Below, piece after piece: positions 1 through 7,781 of a DNA stretch of 17,497 nucleotides (within the stretch, counting starts at the first letter, position 1; each line of letters starts with the position of its first letter). The notes under the pieces were generated by a model that saw nothing but the letters and a program-made list of their open reading frames with translations, made no database searches and was not told the DNA's origin. The DNA is from an uncultured Dysgonomonas sp. GTDB taxonomy: Bacteria > Bacteroidota > Bacteroidia > Bacteroidales > Dysgonomonadaceae. The translations under genes were made by a program, and so were the position numbers. The stretch spans positions 1 to 17,497 of the forward strand of contig CALNCC010000015.1 of NCBI GenBank assembly GCA_937875275.1, read 5' to 3'.

Positions 1-1102
1 ATATCCAAACCATGCCCACAGGTTTGTCCGGTGTACCGCCATCGGGTCCGGCGATTCCCGACACAGCAATGGCACAGTCGGTATTCATCAATCGGCATGC
101 ACCCTCAGCCATTTCGCGCACCACCTCTTCGCTCACTGCTCCCGCTTCATCCAATGTTTTTGGCGAAACATGAAGCACATTTGTTTTTACCTCGTTGGCA
201 TACGACACCACACATCCTTTGAAATAATGCGAAGCTCCGGCGACGGATGTTATCAGATGGCTGATATTGCCTCCCGTACAACTTTCGGCGGTGCTCAATG
301 TTAAGCCTTTTTCGAAAAACTTTAATCCTAATATTTTTTCGAGAGGCAGATCGTCTTCTACAAGTATGGCATTGTTCAGTATCGATTCTATTTTCTGTAC
401 TTGATGCTCAAACTCAGCTTTGTTTTCCTCACCTTTCACAAACAGGCGAAGCTTCATTACCCCCAACGAAGGCAAATAGGCGAGACCGAAGTTTGCAGGC
501 AGTTCATTTTCAAAGTCAGTAAGCATTGTCGCCAATTGCGATTCGCTATACCCGACCACGATAAATACTTTCTTCACATACTCCTCTGCATTGTATTTTT
601 TATGCAAACGGGGCAGCACCTCTTTTTCCATCACATACTGCATTTCGTATGGAACACCGGGCATCGACACCAGCACCTTGTCGTTACAATCGAACCACAT
701 GACAGGAGCCGTTCCCACTTCGTTTTGTATGATGGTTGCCGCCTTTGGCACATATGCCTGATCGCGAGTCAATGGATTTAGGCGATCGACAGGGATAACT
801 CTTTTTATTGTCTCCAATACCGATTCGTCGAATACCAGTTCGGTATCGAAATATTCGCACAGAGTCTTTTTGGTCAGGTCGTCTTTGGTTGGTCCTAAGC
901 CACCCGTAATGAGTACAACATCTACCAAACTCAATACATTGTCTATCGTGCTTTTTATCTGTTGCGGATCATCGCCAATCGACAACGTTTCCCATATTTC
1001 AAATCCGTTGGCAGTCATGTGCGCCGCAATCCATGCCGAATTGCTGTCAACTATCTGCCCGATAAGGATCTCGTCTCCTATTGTAATTATTGCTGCTTTC
1101 AT
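1..1102 (-). CDS. cinA: CinA-family protein, 3' end cut off by the window
   Basis: Reading from the ATG at 1102 gives 367 codons with no stop before the left edge, so the last 45 or so residues of a protein of about 415 are missing. Residues 4-170 form a MoCF-biosynthesis (molybdopterin-binding-like) domain with TIGDEILIGQ near the start and TGGLGPTKDD at 66-75. From about 255 a CinA C-terminal (PncC-type) domain begins, with TAESCTGG at 271-278 and SGIAGPDGGTPDKPVG at 348-363. In characterised members the C-terminal domain deamidates nicotinamide mononucleotide and the N-terminal domain can act as an ADP-ribose pyrophosphatase, both in pyridine nucleotide recycling; the old name refers to competence. 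Both domains look intact as far as visible. It is the last gene of a run with mtaB and an acyltransferase, starting 5 bases after the acyltransferase stop. Family assignment is firm; the exact activity is inferred. Confidence 0.95.
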   Translation of the reverse strand, partial: MKAAIITIGDEILIGQIVDSNSAWIAAHMTANGFEIWETLSIGDDPQQIKSTIDNVLSLVDVVLITGGLGPTKDDLTKKTLCEYFDTELVFDESVLETIKRVIPVDRLNPLTRDQAYVPKAATIIQNEVGTAPVMWFDCNDKVLVSMPGVPYEMQYVMEKEVLPRLHKKYNAEEYVKKVFIVVGYSESQLATMLTDFENELPANFGLAYLPSLGVMKLRLFVKGEENKAEFEHQVQKIESILNNAILVEDDLPLEKILGLKFFEKGLTLSTAESCTGGNISHLITSVAGASHYFKGCVVSYANEVKTNVLHVSPKTLDEAGAVSEEVVREMAEGACRLMNTDCAIAVSGIAGPDGGTPDKPVGMVWI

Positions 1103-1107
1103 ATTCT

Positions 1108-1989
1108 CTAAGCCTGATCTCTTCTTATTTTCCAACGCTTGTGCGTCCACAGCCAACATGCCGGATCGTTCAGAATAGATACTTCCATCATCCGAATGTA
1201 TTTTTCCGTTATCACGTCTTCCGTCTCCGATTTCGGGTCGGCACTCACAAGTCTGATTGTTCCTTTATAATAGCCCCTTTTCACCCGTTGCATATCGAGA
1301 TATGTAACCGAAAATCCGGTCTTTTTCGCAATTCTCTCCACACCATTAAACACAGGGGTGTCCTGATTGAGAAAGTCTGTCCAATAATGAACACTATTGC
1401 CCGACGGTGTCTGATCTGCCATAAACCCGACCAGCATTTGCCGTCCTTCTTTTCTCATATTCAGAATAACACGAAGAGTATCATTCTTCGGTATCGCAAT
1501 CGGTTGGAAGCGGCTTCGTATTTTTAGAAAAATGCGGTCAACAGCTTTGCTCCTTAGGGGTTTGTATATTTCGCCAAGAGTGCAATTGGTGTTCTTGAAA
1601 TGGAGGTTCAAAGACGTAACCCACTCCCAATTGCAATAATGACCGAGAAACATCAAGCCCGAATTTCCGTCTTTCATCAGGTCTTTGACCAGATCAACAT
1701 TTTCGAACACCATTCTCCGCTGCATCTCTGCATCAGATATGTGCAGAAGTTTTATTGTTTCTACTACGCAGAAGAAGTGATAAAATTCCTTTTCCAAAGC
1801 CTTCAATTCTTCCTCCGATTTGTCGGGGAAAGATGCTTTCATATTGCGGCGAACCACCTTTAGCCGATAGCCGATCACTTTATACACCAATACATAGAAT
1901 ATGTCTGCCAGCACATACAATATCCGTAGTGGAAGTATAGCGTGCAGCATCAGTATAGTGTAAAGTATATAGTACAGAAATGTATTCAT
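1108..1989 (-). CDS. Lysophospholipid acyltransferase family protein (LpxL/HtrB-like)
   Basis: This 293-residue protein belongs to the lipid A biosynthesis acyltransferase family. It has a hydrophobic N-terminus (residues 3-38, likely membrane anchor) and the catalytic HX4(D/E) motif as GHYCNWEW, with His117 and Glu122. Later family signs are FMADQTPSGN and the Trp-rich tail ACWLWTHKRWK. Family members transfer an acyl chain from acyl-ACP to a lipid acceptor at the cytoplasmic face of the inner membrane. In Bacteroidota a member of this family adds the secondary acyl chain of lipid A, but relatives acylate other lipids (ornithine lipids, for instance), so the substrate is not settled here. 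The length is typical. It lies 5 bases after the mtaB stop and 5 bases before cinA, so co-transcription with both is likely. Start ATG at 1989 is the first in frame and leaves only the short gap. Confidence 0.9.
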   Translation of the reverse strand: MNTFLYYILYTILMLHAILPLRILYVLADIFYVLVYKVIGYRLKVVRRNMKASFPDKSEEELKALEKEFYHFFCVVETIKLLHISDAEMQRRMVFENVDLVKDLMKDGNSGLMFLGHYCNWEWVTSLNLHFKNTNCTLGEIYKPLRSKAVDRIFLKIRSRFQPIAIPKNDTLRVILNMRKEGRQMLVGFMADQTPSGNSVHYWTDFLNQDTPVFNGVERIAKKTGFSVTYLDMQRVKRGYYKGTIRLVSADPKSETEDVITEKYIRMMEVSILNDPACWLWTHKRWKIRRDQA

Positions 1990-1994
1990 ATCTA

Positions 1995-3308
1995 TTATTT
2001 CGTGGCAACAACGGCTGTGTGCGAATCGTTAAATCTATCCAAAGTTACAATAGATATTTCATTTATCTTGGTTGTATCGTAAGGGATTTCAACCTTTACA
2101 TAGTTTTCGGTAAAGCCGTGCATGCAATCGCCATGTCGGGTATGTTCGAACAGCACCTTGCGTTCAGTCCCCAATTGAGAGTGATAGAACGCCTCTGTCT
2201 TGGCATCCGATATGTCAAGCAACGCTTTGCACCGTTGGTGTTTAACCTTTGGGTCTACTACATGGTCTATCTTCAATGCCTGAGTCCCCGAACGTTCCGA
2301 ATACGTGAAGACATGCAGTTGAGAAATATCGAGACTTTCGATAAATTGTTTGGCTTCTTCAAAATATTCGTCGGTCTCTCCTCTTGTTCCCACAATCACG
2401 TCTACTCCGATAAAGGCATCGGGAATAACCGCTTTTATTTTGTTTATTTTGTTGCGAAACAGAGCCGTGTCATATTTGCGCTTCATGAGTTCGAGCACGG
2501 CGTCCGATCCCGATTGTAAGGGGATATGAAAATGCGGAGCAAAACGCTTCGACGTAGACACGAAATCTATAATCTCATCAGTAAGCAAGTTAGGTTCTAT
2601 TGACGATATGCGGAAACGCTCTATGCCGTCCACTTCGTCCAGAGCTTTTATCAGATCGAAAAACGTTTCGCCGGTGGTTCGTCCAAAATCGCCGATGTTT
2701 ACGCCCGTCAATACAATCTCCTTTCCGCCCGATGCGGCAACCTCTTCTGCCTGCTTCACAAGGCTTTCGATAGTTCCGTTACGGCTGCGTCCTCTGGCAA
2801 CCGGAATGGTACAATAGGTGCAGAAATAGTCGCATCCGTCTTGTACCTTCAAGAAAAATCGTGTGCGGTCGTCTTGCGAACAAGAGGGCACAAACGTCTT
2901 AATAGATTTTGTTTTGGTGGTAAAGATTGCCCCGACATCTTTTTTCTTCAATTCGTCGAGATAGCTCAATACATCTAACTTCTGTTCGGCTCCCAAAACG
3001 AGATCCACACCTTCTATCCGGGCTATATCGTCAGGTTTTAGCTGAGCGTAACATCCTGTAACAATAACAAATGAACCGGGATTTTCTTTTATAATCTTCC
3101 TTACAGCTTGCCTGCATTTCTTATCGGCAAGTTCGGTGACGGAGCAGGTGTTGATTACACATATATGCGCAATTTCGCCTTTGCGGGCTTTTCTTATTCC
3201 TACCGCAGACAGTTGCTTGCCGATTGCAGATGTTTCTGCAAAATTGAGCTTACAGCCTAATGTGTGATAGACCGCAAGTTTATTTTCAAATATAGAATTG
3301 TCAATCAT
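1995..3308 (-). CDS. mtaB: tRNA N6-threonylcarbamoyladenosine(37) methylthiotransferase MtaB
   Basis: A 437-residue radical-SAM methylthiotransferase. The N-terminal UPF0004 domain carries the three cysteines that hold the auxiliary iron-sulfur cluster (Cys19 in TLGCKLN, Cys55 in INTCSV, Cys86 in TGCYAQ). The radical-SAM core has the CX3CX2C triad Cys159, Cys163 and Cys166 in DGCDYFCTYC. A TRAM-like RNA-binding region follows from about residue 370. The TLGCKLN start fits MtaB better than MiaB or RimO. MtaB adds a methylthio group to t6A37 of ANN-decoding tRNAs. I chose the ATG at 3308, not the in-frame ATG at 3335: a perfect TAnnTTTG box on the minus strand lies at 3333-3340 and would overlap the longer start, and the extra nine residues (MQSFFFGII) are not family-like. 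It leads the operon with the acyltransferase and cinA. Confidence 0.93.
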   Translation of the reverse strand: MIDNSIFENKLAVYHTLGCKLNFAETSAIGKQLSAVGIRKARKGEIAHICVINTCSVTELADKKCRQAVRKIIKENPGSFVIVTGCYAQLKPDDIARIEGVDLVLGAEQKLDVLSYLDELKKKDVGAIFTTKTKSIKTFVPSCSQDDRTRFFLKVQDGCDYFCTYCTIPVARGRSRNGTIESLVKQAEEVAASGGKEIVLTGVNIGDFGRTTGETFFDLIKALDEVDGIERFRISSIEPNLLTDEIIDFVSTSKRFAPHFHIPLQSGSDAVLELMKRKYDTALFRNKINKIKAVIPDAFIGVDVIVGTRGETDEYFEEAKQFIESLDISQLHVFTYSERSGTQALKIDHVVDPKVKHQRCKALLDISDAKTEAFYHSQLGTERKVLFEHTRHGDCMHGFTENYVKVEIPYDTTKINEISIVTLDRFNDSHTAVVATK

Positions 3309-3332
3309 TATAATACCAAAGAAAAAGGATTG

Positions 3333-3359
3333 CAAAAATACTCATAAGATATTTATCAA
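3333..3359 (-). promoter_or_regulatory. Predicted promoter of the mtaB-acyltransferase-cinA operon
   Basis: Read on the minus strand, 3340-3333 is TATTTTTG, an exact match to the Bacteroidota -7 box TAnnTTTG. A TTG at 3359-3357 lies 16 bases upstream, somewhat closer than the usual 19-21, so the -33 element is uncertain. Transcription would begin near 3326 and leave a leader of about 18 bases before the ATG at 3308. Confidence 0.6.
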
Positions 3360-3390
3360 CCATAAAATATAGAAACATTAATACTTTGCA

Positions 3391-3421
3391 TTGCCCAAAT
3401 GGAAGAATTAAACTACTTTTG
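3391..3421 (+). promoter_or_regulatory. Predicted promoter of the first TPR gene
   Basis: TTG at 3391-3393 and TACTTTTG at 3414-3421 match the Bacteroidota -33 (TTG) and -7 (TAnnTTTG) elements with 20 bases between them, which is the expected spacing. The predicted start of transcription near 3428 lies about 20 bases before the ATG at 3448. The element is divergent from the mtaB promoter in the same 139-base gap. Confidence 0.7.
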
Positions 3422-3447
3422 CTTGTCATTCAACGCGATTGCATAGT

Positions 3448-4146
3448 ATGAAAAAGAAAAACCATTTTTTGTTCGTATCCCTATTTCTATCGTTGTCATT
3501 ATCTTCTTGTAGTACAGCTAAGGTGTATGATACATTCGGCGTTGTGGGCATCGCTTTCATTTTTCTGTTTCTGCTGTTCTTGCTCATTTCCATTATGTTT
3601 TTCATCTACAAGAAATGGAAAGAACATAAAGCGGCATTAAGTGTTTCACAATTCAACCAAAATATTTCGCGCATTGTGAGCAAACTCGATGTGCCGGAAG
3701 AAAAAATAAAAGCATTGGAGTATGCGTTGAAGAGGGTTGAGGATAACAAAAAATATGATAGTAATCCGACATGGAAAAATAATCTGATTGTGTCTGTCTA
3801 TTTGCATATGTGTAAGGTATATGAGGACATGGGCAACGACAAAAAAATTGTGGAAACATGTACCCGCATACTGAAACTGAAACCCGATCATGCAGCCACA
3901 TACAATAATCGAGGATTCGTTTATTCGAGGCTGGGGAAATATACATTGGCTATCGAAGACTATTCTAGCGCATTGAAATCGAGGCAGTCTCCTTTTACAT
4001 ACTACAACAGAGCAAATGCTTATTTGGAGACGAATGAGAAAGGAAAGGCTATAGAAGATCTCAAAGCATTTTTATCAATATATGCAGTCAACGATGCCGA
4101 TTTGATAAACGAAGTGGAAACCAGAATACAAGAGCTGGAACATTGA
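3448..4146 (+). CDS. TPR protein with lipoprotein-like signal and one membrane segment
   Basis: This 232-residue protein starts at the ATG at 3448; an earlier in-frame TTG at 3439 would add only MHS and is less likely. Residues 1-21 look like a lipoprotein signal (MKKK, hydrophobic stretch, LSSC with Cys21). A strong transmembrane segment at 30-53 follows, then a basic patch (YKKWKEHK). Three tetratricopeptide repeats occupy about 113-215, the clearest being ATYNNRGFVYSRLGKYTLAI. If Cys21 is lipidated, the chain crosses the inner membrane again and the TPR part faces the cytoplasm; if the signal is simply a membrane helix, the topology differs. TPRs are protein-binding scaffolds, and no enzyme domain is visible. 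The next gene is a larger TPR lipoprotein, so the two may act together. The specific role is unknown. Confidence 0.85.
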   Translation: MKKKNHFLFVSLFLSLSLSSCSTAKVYDTFGVVGIAFIFLFLLFLLISIMFFIYKKWKEHKAALSVSQFNQNISRIVSKLDVPEEKIKALEYALKRVEDNKKYDSNPTWKNNLIVSVYLHMCKVYEDMGNDKKIVETCTRILKLKPDHAATYNNRGFVYSRLGKYTLAIEDYSSALKSRQSPFTYYNRANAYLETNEKGKAIEDLKAFLSIYAVNDADLINEVETRIQELEH

Positions 4147-4216
4147 GATTTTAAAATATAGACTATAACTCAGTTCTTTTTCACGATGAATCAATTAATA
4201 TCAAAAAGATTTGTAA

Positions 4217-4224
4217 TACCTTTG
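4217..4224 (+). promoter_or_regulatory. Predicted -7 promoter box of the second TPR gene
   Basis: TACCTTTG matches TAnnTTTG exactly. No good TTG is visible at the -33 position. Transcription would begin near 4231, giving a leader of about 45 bases to the ATG at 4276. This argues against translation from the upstream in-frame ATG at 4186, which would lie before the RNA start. Confidence 0.5.
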
Positions 4225-4275
4225 TCCCTTAAATATGAAGGGCAATACAACATTCCCTTTACACGAACATACAAC

Positions 4276-5592
4276 ATGACAATTCTCAATAACTTAACGA
4301 AAGGCTTTGCTGTCATCTTTTTCGTATTATTCATCACTTCTTGTAACCTGTTCGAAGAGGTAAAGAAAGAAAAAGTGAAAGTGAATGTTTATAATGATAA
4401 GATTCAGGCTGTAATCAATTCGAAAGACAATTCGAAGGCCAAGATTGACGCGTATAAGAATCTTGTCGACCAGATCAATACAAATATAAATAGCAAGAAG
4501 CTGAGTAAGAATCTATTGGTGGCATGTTATTACCAATTGAGTACCGAATATTCAAATATTGATAGCCTGGATGAAGTCATCAACAGCTGTAATGCTGCAA
4601 TCAAATTGGATTCGAACAACAAGTACGTATATTACAATCGTGGGCTTGCTTTTCAGAAAAAAGAAGAATATGCGAAAGCCATCAGCAACTACGACCGCGT
4701 AATAGACATAGACCCCGACTATGTGATCACTTATCTGCAACGAGCGATTTGTTACCAGTTGATAGAGGAAGCCTCTAAAGCAATACCAGACTATGAGAAA
4801 ATTATCAAACTGGTTCCCGCAGATGCACAGGTATATTATGGCTTAGCTCATGCATACATGCAAACAGATAATGTGGATAACGCCATCCGCAATTATGATA
4901 TCGTACTGAAATTGGACAGCACACACGTCGAAGCGTACTACGACAGAGGATATGCCTATCAGATAAAAAAAGAATACGACAAGGCCATCAGCAATTATGA
5001 CGAATCGTTGCAGTTGGACGAAGACAACTATAATGCGTATAACAATAAAGGATTCTGTCTTTTACAGAAAGGAGACAAAAGCGGTGCATTATTAAATCTG
5101 AACAAAGCTATAAAGATAAATCCCAACTTTGCATTGGCATACAACAACAAAGGGCTGATATATGACGGACAGAAAGAATATAACAAAGCTGTAATATTCT
5201 TTAGCAAAGCCATAGAGGCCGATTCGCTATATGCCGAAGCTTTTTTCAACAGAGGGAATCTTTATACTGATATGCGCCTGATAGACAAAGCCATTGTAGA
5301 CATGAACTCGGCAATTGCGATAGACTCGGCGTATGTAGAGGCTTACAAAAACAGGGCAAGGCTGTATACTGTGAAAAAGGAATATGATAGTGCATTGTCT
5401 GACTACAAAACCGTAACTCAACTTGCTCCGAAGTGGGCTGAAGCATTTTATCACATCGGTAATCTTTACGAATCGAAACATAACAATTCGGAGGCTATCG
5501 TAAACTATGAAAAAGCTATCAGTATAGATGAGGTAAGCAAAAATGGAGTGAAGAAGTTGGCACAAGCAAGATTAGATAGACTGAGCAAATAA
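4276..5592 (+). CDS. Ten-repeat TPR lipoprotein
   Basis: From the ATG at 4276 this is a 438-residue protein. The N-terminus has a basic and hydrophobic signal ending in a lipobox, FITSC, with the predicted lipidated Cys at residue 23. The frame is open upstream to an ATG at 4186, but that start would bury the signal peptide under 30 unrelated residues, so I prefer 4276. A charged spacer (EEVKKEKVKVNV) follows. The rest is ten consecutive 34-residue tetratricopeptide units, many with the same core (YNRG or YNNKG, then KEEYAKAISNYD), ending in a short Lys/Arg-rich tail. It is probably a periplasm-facing lipoprotein in the inner or outer membrane, serving as a scaffold. No catalytic motif is present. 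It follows another TPR protein by 129 bases on the same strand. The partner or pathway cannot be told from sequence. Confidence 0.88.
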   Translation: MTILNNLTKGFAVIFFVLFITSCNLFEEVKKEKVKVNVYNDKIQAVINSKDNSKAKIDAYKNLVDQINTNINSKKLSKNLLVACYYQLSTEYSNIDSLDEVINSCNAAIKLDSNNKYVYYNRGLAFQKKEEYAKAISNYDRVIDIDPDYVITYLQRAICYQLIEEASKAIPDYEKIIKLVPADAQVYYGLAHAYMQTDNVDNAIRNYDIVLKLDSTHVEAYYDRGYAYQIKKEYDKAISNYDESLQLDEDNYNAYNNKGFCLLQKGDKSGALLNLNKAIKINPNFALAYNNKGLIYDGQKEYNKAVIFFSKAIEADSLYAEAFFNRGNLYTDMRLIDKAIVDMNSAIAIDSAYVEAYKNRARLYTVKKEYDSALSDYKTVTQLAPKWAEAFYHIGNLYESKHNNSEAIVNYEKAISIDEVSKNGVKKLAQARLDRLSK

Positions 5593-5633
5593 GCATCCAC
5601 TTCAGTATAATAAATAATCTTGCTCCTCCGATG

Positions 5634-6851
5634 TTATATTTTATCTAAAACACGTCCTAAGTCAGCTATTATATCGTCAGCATCTTCCAATCCCACCGAG
5701 AAACGGAAAATACCTTTCCCTGCAAAATCGTTCCATGAATCGAATTGTTTCTGTGTCGTAAATTTGAACGATGTCTTCAATAGATCATCGCTATTCAGAT
5801 AAAATATCAACGACCGATGATGCCCGAGTGAAACTGCATAATGTATAATCTTCAGATCTTTGGCAAATAGAGTTGCCGTTTTTTTTCCATCTTCTACCTG
5901 AAAAGTTATCATCCCCGAGAAATTTTTCATTTGACGTTTTGCCAATTCGTGTTGAGGGTGAGATGGAAGTCCCGGATAAATAACTCGTTTCACGGCAGGA
6001 TGTTTTTCCAAATATTGAGCAATTTTGAGGGCATTTTCTTCATGGGCACGCATCCGAATGGGATAGGTTGCCAGTCCCCGTAATATTAGCCATGCATTGA
6101 ACGGGCTAAGGACGCCACCTAAACGAATAGCCGTTTTTTTGCGCAAGAGAGCCAGATCTTCAGTTCGCCCTAAAATTACACCGCCCAAGGCATCACCATG
6201 TCCACCAAGATATTTGGTCAGCGAATGTATTACAAAATCAGCACCCAAAGCTAATGGTTTAGTTGCAATGGGGGTTGTAAAGGTTGAATCTACCGCAAGT
6301 TTAGCCTTTGCTCGACGAGCAATTTTGGCAACGGCGGCAATGTCTGTCAATCGCAGCAAGGGATTACATGGCGTTTCTATATATATCAGTCGGGTATTAG
6401 GTTTCACAGCATGCTCAATGGCTGTTATGTCGGATGTGTCTACTTTCGTGATTTCGATATCTAACTGAGGAATCATTTCGTTTGTCATCTCCGAAAGAGC
6501 AGCGTATGCAACATCACTCACTATTGCGTGATCACCGCCCTTGAGTTGATGTAGCAACAGGGCTGTAATAGCTCCCATGCCACTGGCAAAAGCAATTGCT
6601 GTTTCGGCCTCTTCCAATACAGATAGTTTTTCTTCGAGCTGATGTACCGTAGGATTACCCCAGCGCGAGTACAGAAATGGATCGTCCTCCCTCATTCCTT
6701 CTACCGAGAATCCGGCATCGGCACTCGTTACGAAGGTTGTTGACATAACTAAGTTGGGAGAAGAGGCATTGGTTACAGGATCAGGATATTCACCGGCATG
6801 TATCGCTTTTGTTTGTTCGCCGGCATTGTCTAAAGCATCATTTTTCTTCAT
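5634..6851 (-). CDS. Cys/Met metabolism PLP-dependent enzyme (trans-sulfuration family), divergent
   Basis: A 405-residue fold-type I PLP enzyme, close to the family's usual length. Family landmarks are YSRWGNPT at 61-68 (Tyr and Arg binding the PLP phosphate of the neighbouring subunit), Asp188 in AVDSTF, the Schiff-base lysine Lys213 in SLTKYLGGHGD, and RFSVGLED at 383-390. The family includes cystathionine gamma-synthase, cystathionine lyases, methionine gamma-lyase and O-acetylhomoserine sulfhydrylases. Sequence alone does not decide among them, because substrate-side positions differ. The usual LYGGT or LYGCT segment reads AYAAL (115-119), so the Cys typical of methionine gamma-lyase is absent. 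The usual SLGGVESL reads SLGHHRSL (341-348). The ATG at 6851 is the natural start. It stands alone, 129 bases after the phosphatase gene, and converges with the TPR gene across 41 bases with no clear hairpin. Confidence 0.88.
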   Translation of the reverse strand: MKKNDALDNAGEQTKAIHAGEYPDPVTNASSPNLVMSTTFVTSADAGFSVEGMREDDPFLYSRWGNPTVHQLEEKLSVLEEAETAIAFASGMGAITALLLHQLKGGDHAIVSDVAYAALSEMTNEMIPQLDIEITKVDTSDITAIEHAVKPNTRLIYIETPCNPLLRLTDIAAVAKIARRAKAKLAVDSTFTTPIATKPLALGADFVIHSLTKYLGGHGDALGGVILGRTEDLALLRKKTAIRLGGVLSPFNAWLILRGLATYPIRMRAHEENALKIAQYLEKHPAVKRVIYPGLPSHPQHELAKRQMKNFSGMITFQVEDGKKTATLFAKDLKIIHYAVSLGHHRSLIFYLNSDDLLKTSFKFTTQKQFDSWNDFAGKGIFRFSVGLEDADDIIADLGRVLDKI

Positions 6852-6980
6852 AACATATGTTTTATACTACACATGCTAAGATACATGGTTGTAACCTTTC
6901 TTAAAATACCCTGTATATGGTATATTCAGCGAGCGCGGATAGTCAACTGAGACTCAGAAAAAGATAGTGAGGAGTATTAA

Positions 6981-7769
6981 TTACTGCGCAATCTGTTCCT
7001 TTATTTTCTCTACAATGGTTGTATTTCCGGCAATTTCTGATACGTTGCGGTCGCTTCTGTATTTGCAGATCACGCCTCCGGCTTCTTCGACGATGAGATT
7101 GCCTGCGCAGACATCCCATATATTCAGAGACATTTCCCAGTATCCGTCTAAAAGGCCGCAAGCAACACAGCACAGATCGTAAGCTGCCGAGCCCAATCGA
7201 CGTATATCTCTTACCGATGGTAGAATGCGGGAGACCTCAGTACTGTTGTTATCCGCATTTGTTCCTTTGTCGTATGGGAACCCCGTACCAATTACCGATA
7301 TATTTAGGTCTAGTTTTTCCGACACCCCCATCTTTTTCCATTCGCCTCCTCTGCTCGCCATGAACGCTCCGTTTCCCTTTGTTGCAACAAATATTTCGTC
7401 TAAATATGGTGCATATACGACACCTGATATTGTTTCGCCTTTATATTGCAAGGCAATTGAAATGGAGAAAATGGGAAGTCCTTGGCTGTAATTGGTAGTG
7501 CCATCGAGAGGATCGACAACCCACAGGAAATCACTATTCTCATTACCCCTGTATCCGCCTTCTTCGCCAAGTATTTTGTGATCGGGGTATTTCTCAAGAA
7601 TGGTGTTGGCGATCAATTCTTCGCTTTTTTTGTCTACGACGGTTACAATGTCCGAAGCATTGGATTTTTCCTTGATATTGAGGTTATTGCCCCGATAATA
7701 AGAAAGTTGCAAAACTGCAACTTTCTTTGCTAACTCGATAGTAAAATCGAGATATTCTTTTTTGTTCAT
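6981..7769 (-). CDS. Inositol monophosphatase family phosphatase, last gene of the his cluster
   Basis: A 262-residue protein with the complete metal-binding set of the inositol monophosphatase family: GEEG at 68-71, DPLDGTTNY at 86-94, and WDVCAGNLIVEEAGG from Trp218 with Asp219. These residues bind the magnesium ions that catalyse phosphate ester hydrolysis. The length matches SuhB/IMPase proteins. Family substrates include inositol phosphate, fructose 1,6-bisphosphate, 3'-phosphoadenosine 5'-phosphate and, for the HisN branch known from Actinobacteria and plants, histidinol phosphate. The gene starts 12 bases after the hisF stop and is probably co-transcribed, so histidinol-phosphate phosphatase is a reasonable hypothesis, though not shown by the sequence. 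Many Bacteroidota carry this reaction on a bifunctional HisB instead. SuhB-like inositol monophosphatase or CysQ remain alternatives. Confidence 0.9.
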   Translation of the reverse strand: MNKKEYLDFTIELAKKVAVLQLSYYRGNNLNIKEKSNASDIVTVVDKKSEELIANTILEKYPDHKILGEEGGYRGNENSDFLWVVDPLDGTTNYSQGLPIFSISIALQYKGETISGVVYAPYLDEIFVATKGNGAFMASRGGEWKKMGVSEKLDLNISVIGTGFPYDKGTNADNNSTEVSRILPSVRDIRRLGSAAYDLCCVACGLLDGYWEMSLNIWDVCAGNLIVEEAGGVICKYRSDRNVSEIAGNTTIVEKIKEQIAQ

Positions 7770-7781
7770 AATAGTTCTTTG

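Noticed and set aside
31..781. Plus-strand reading frames in the first 800 bases
   Set aside because: They are antisense to cinA, whose translation shows both conserved domains.
3309..3335. Longer mtaB start at 3335 (adds MQSFFFGII)
   Set aside because: It overlaps a perfect minus-strand -7 promoter box, and the added residues do not fit the family N-terminus.
4147..4185. Terminator after the first TPR gene
   Set aside because: The only stem is about 5 pairs (around TTGAG and CTCAG) with a long AT-rich loop; the T-run after it is not enough to call it.
4186..4275. Longer start for the ten-repeat TPR gene at 4186
   Set aside because: It would place 30 residues before a clear lipoprotein signal, and a -7 box at 4217 puts the RNA start after it.
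6097..6468. Plus-strand reading frame of 123 codons inside the PLP-enzyme gene
   Set aside because: It is antisense to a well-conserved enzyme, with no family resemblance and no promoter; the same holds for the other long antisense frames at 1600-1863, 2608-2817, 9339-9647, 9973-10371, 14299-14841 and 15306-15656.
6852..6980. Possible SAM riboswitch or terminator between the PLP-enzyme gene and the phosphatase gene
   Set aside because: Only a weak 5-pair stem (ATACC at 6906 with GGTAT at 6919) is visible, followed on the minus strand by a short T-run; there is no riboswitch-like conserved core and the -7 match (TATCTTAG, minus strand near 6876-6883) is imperfect.
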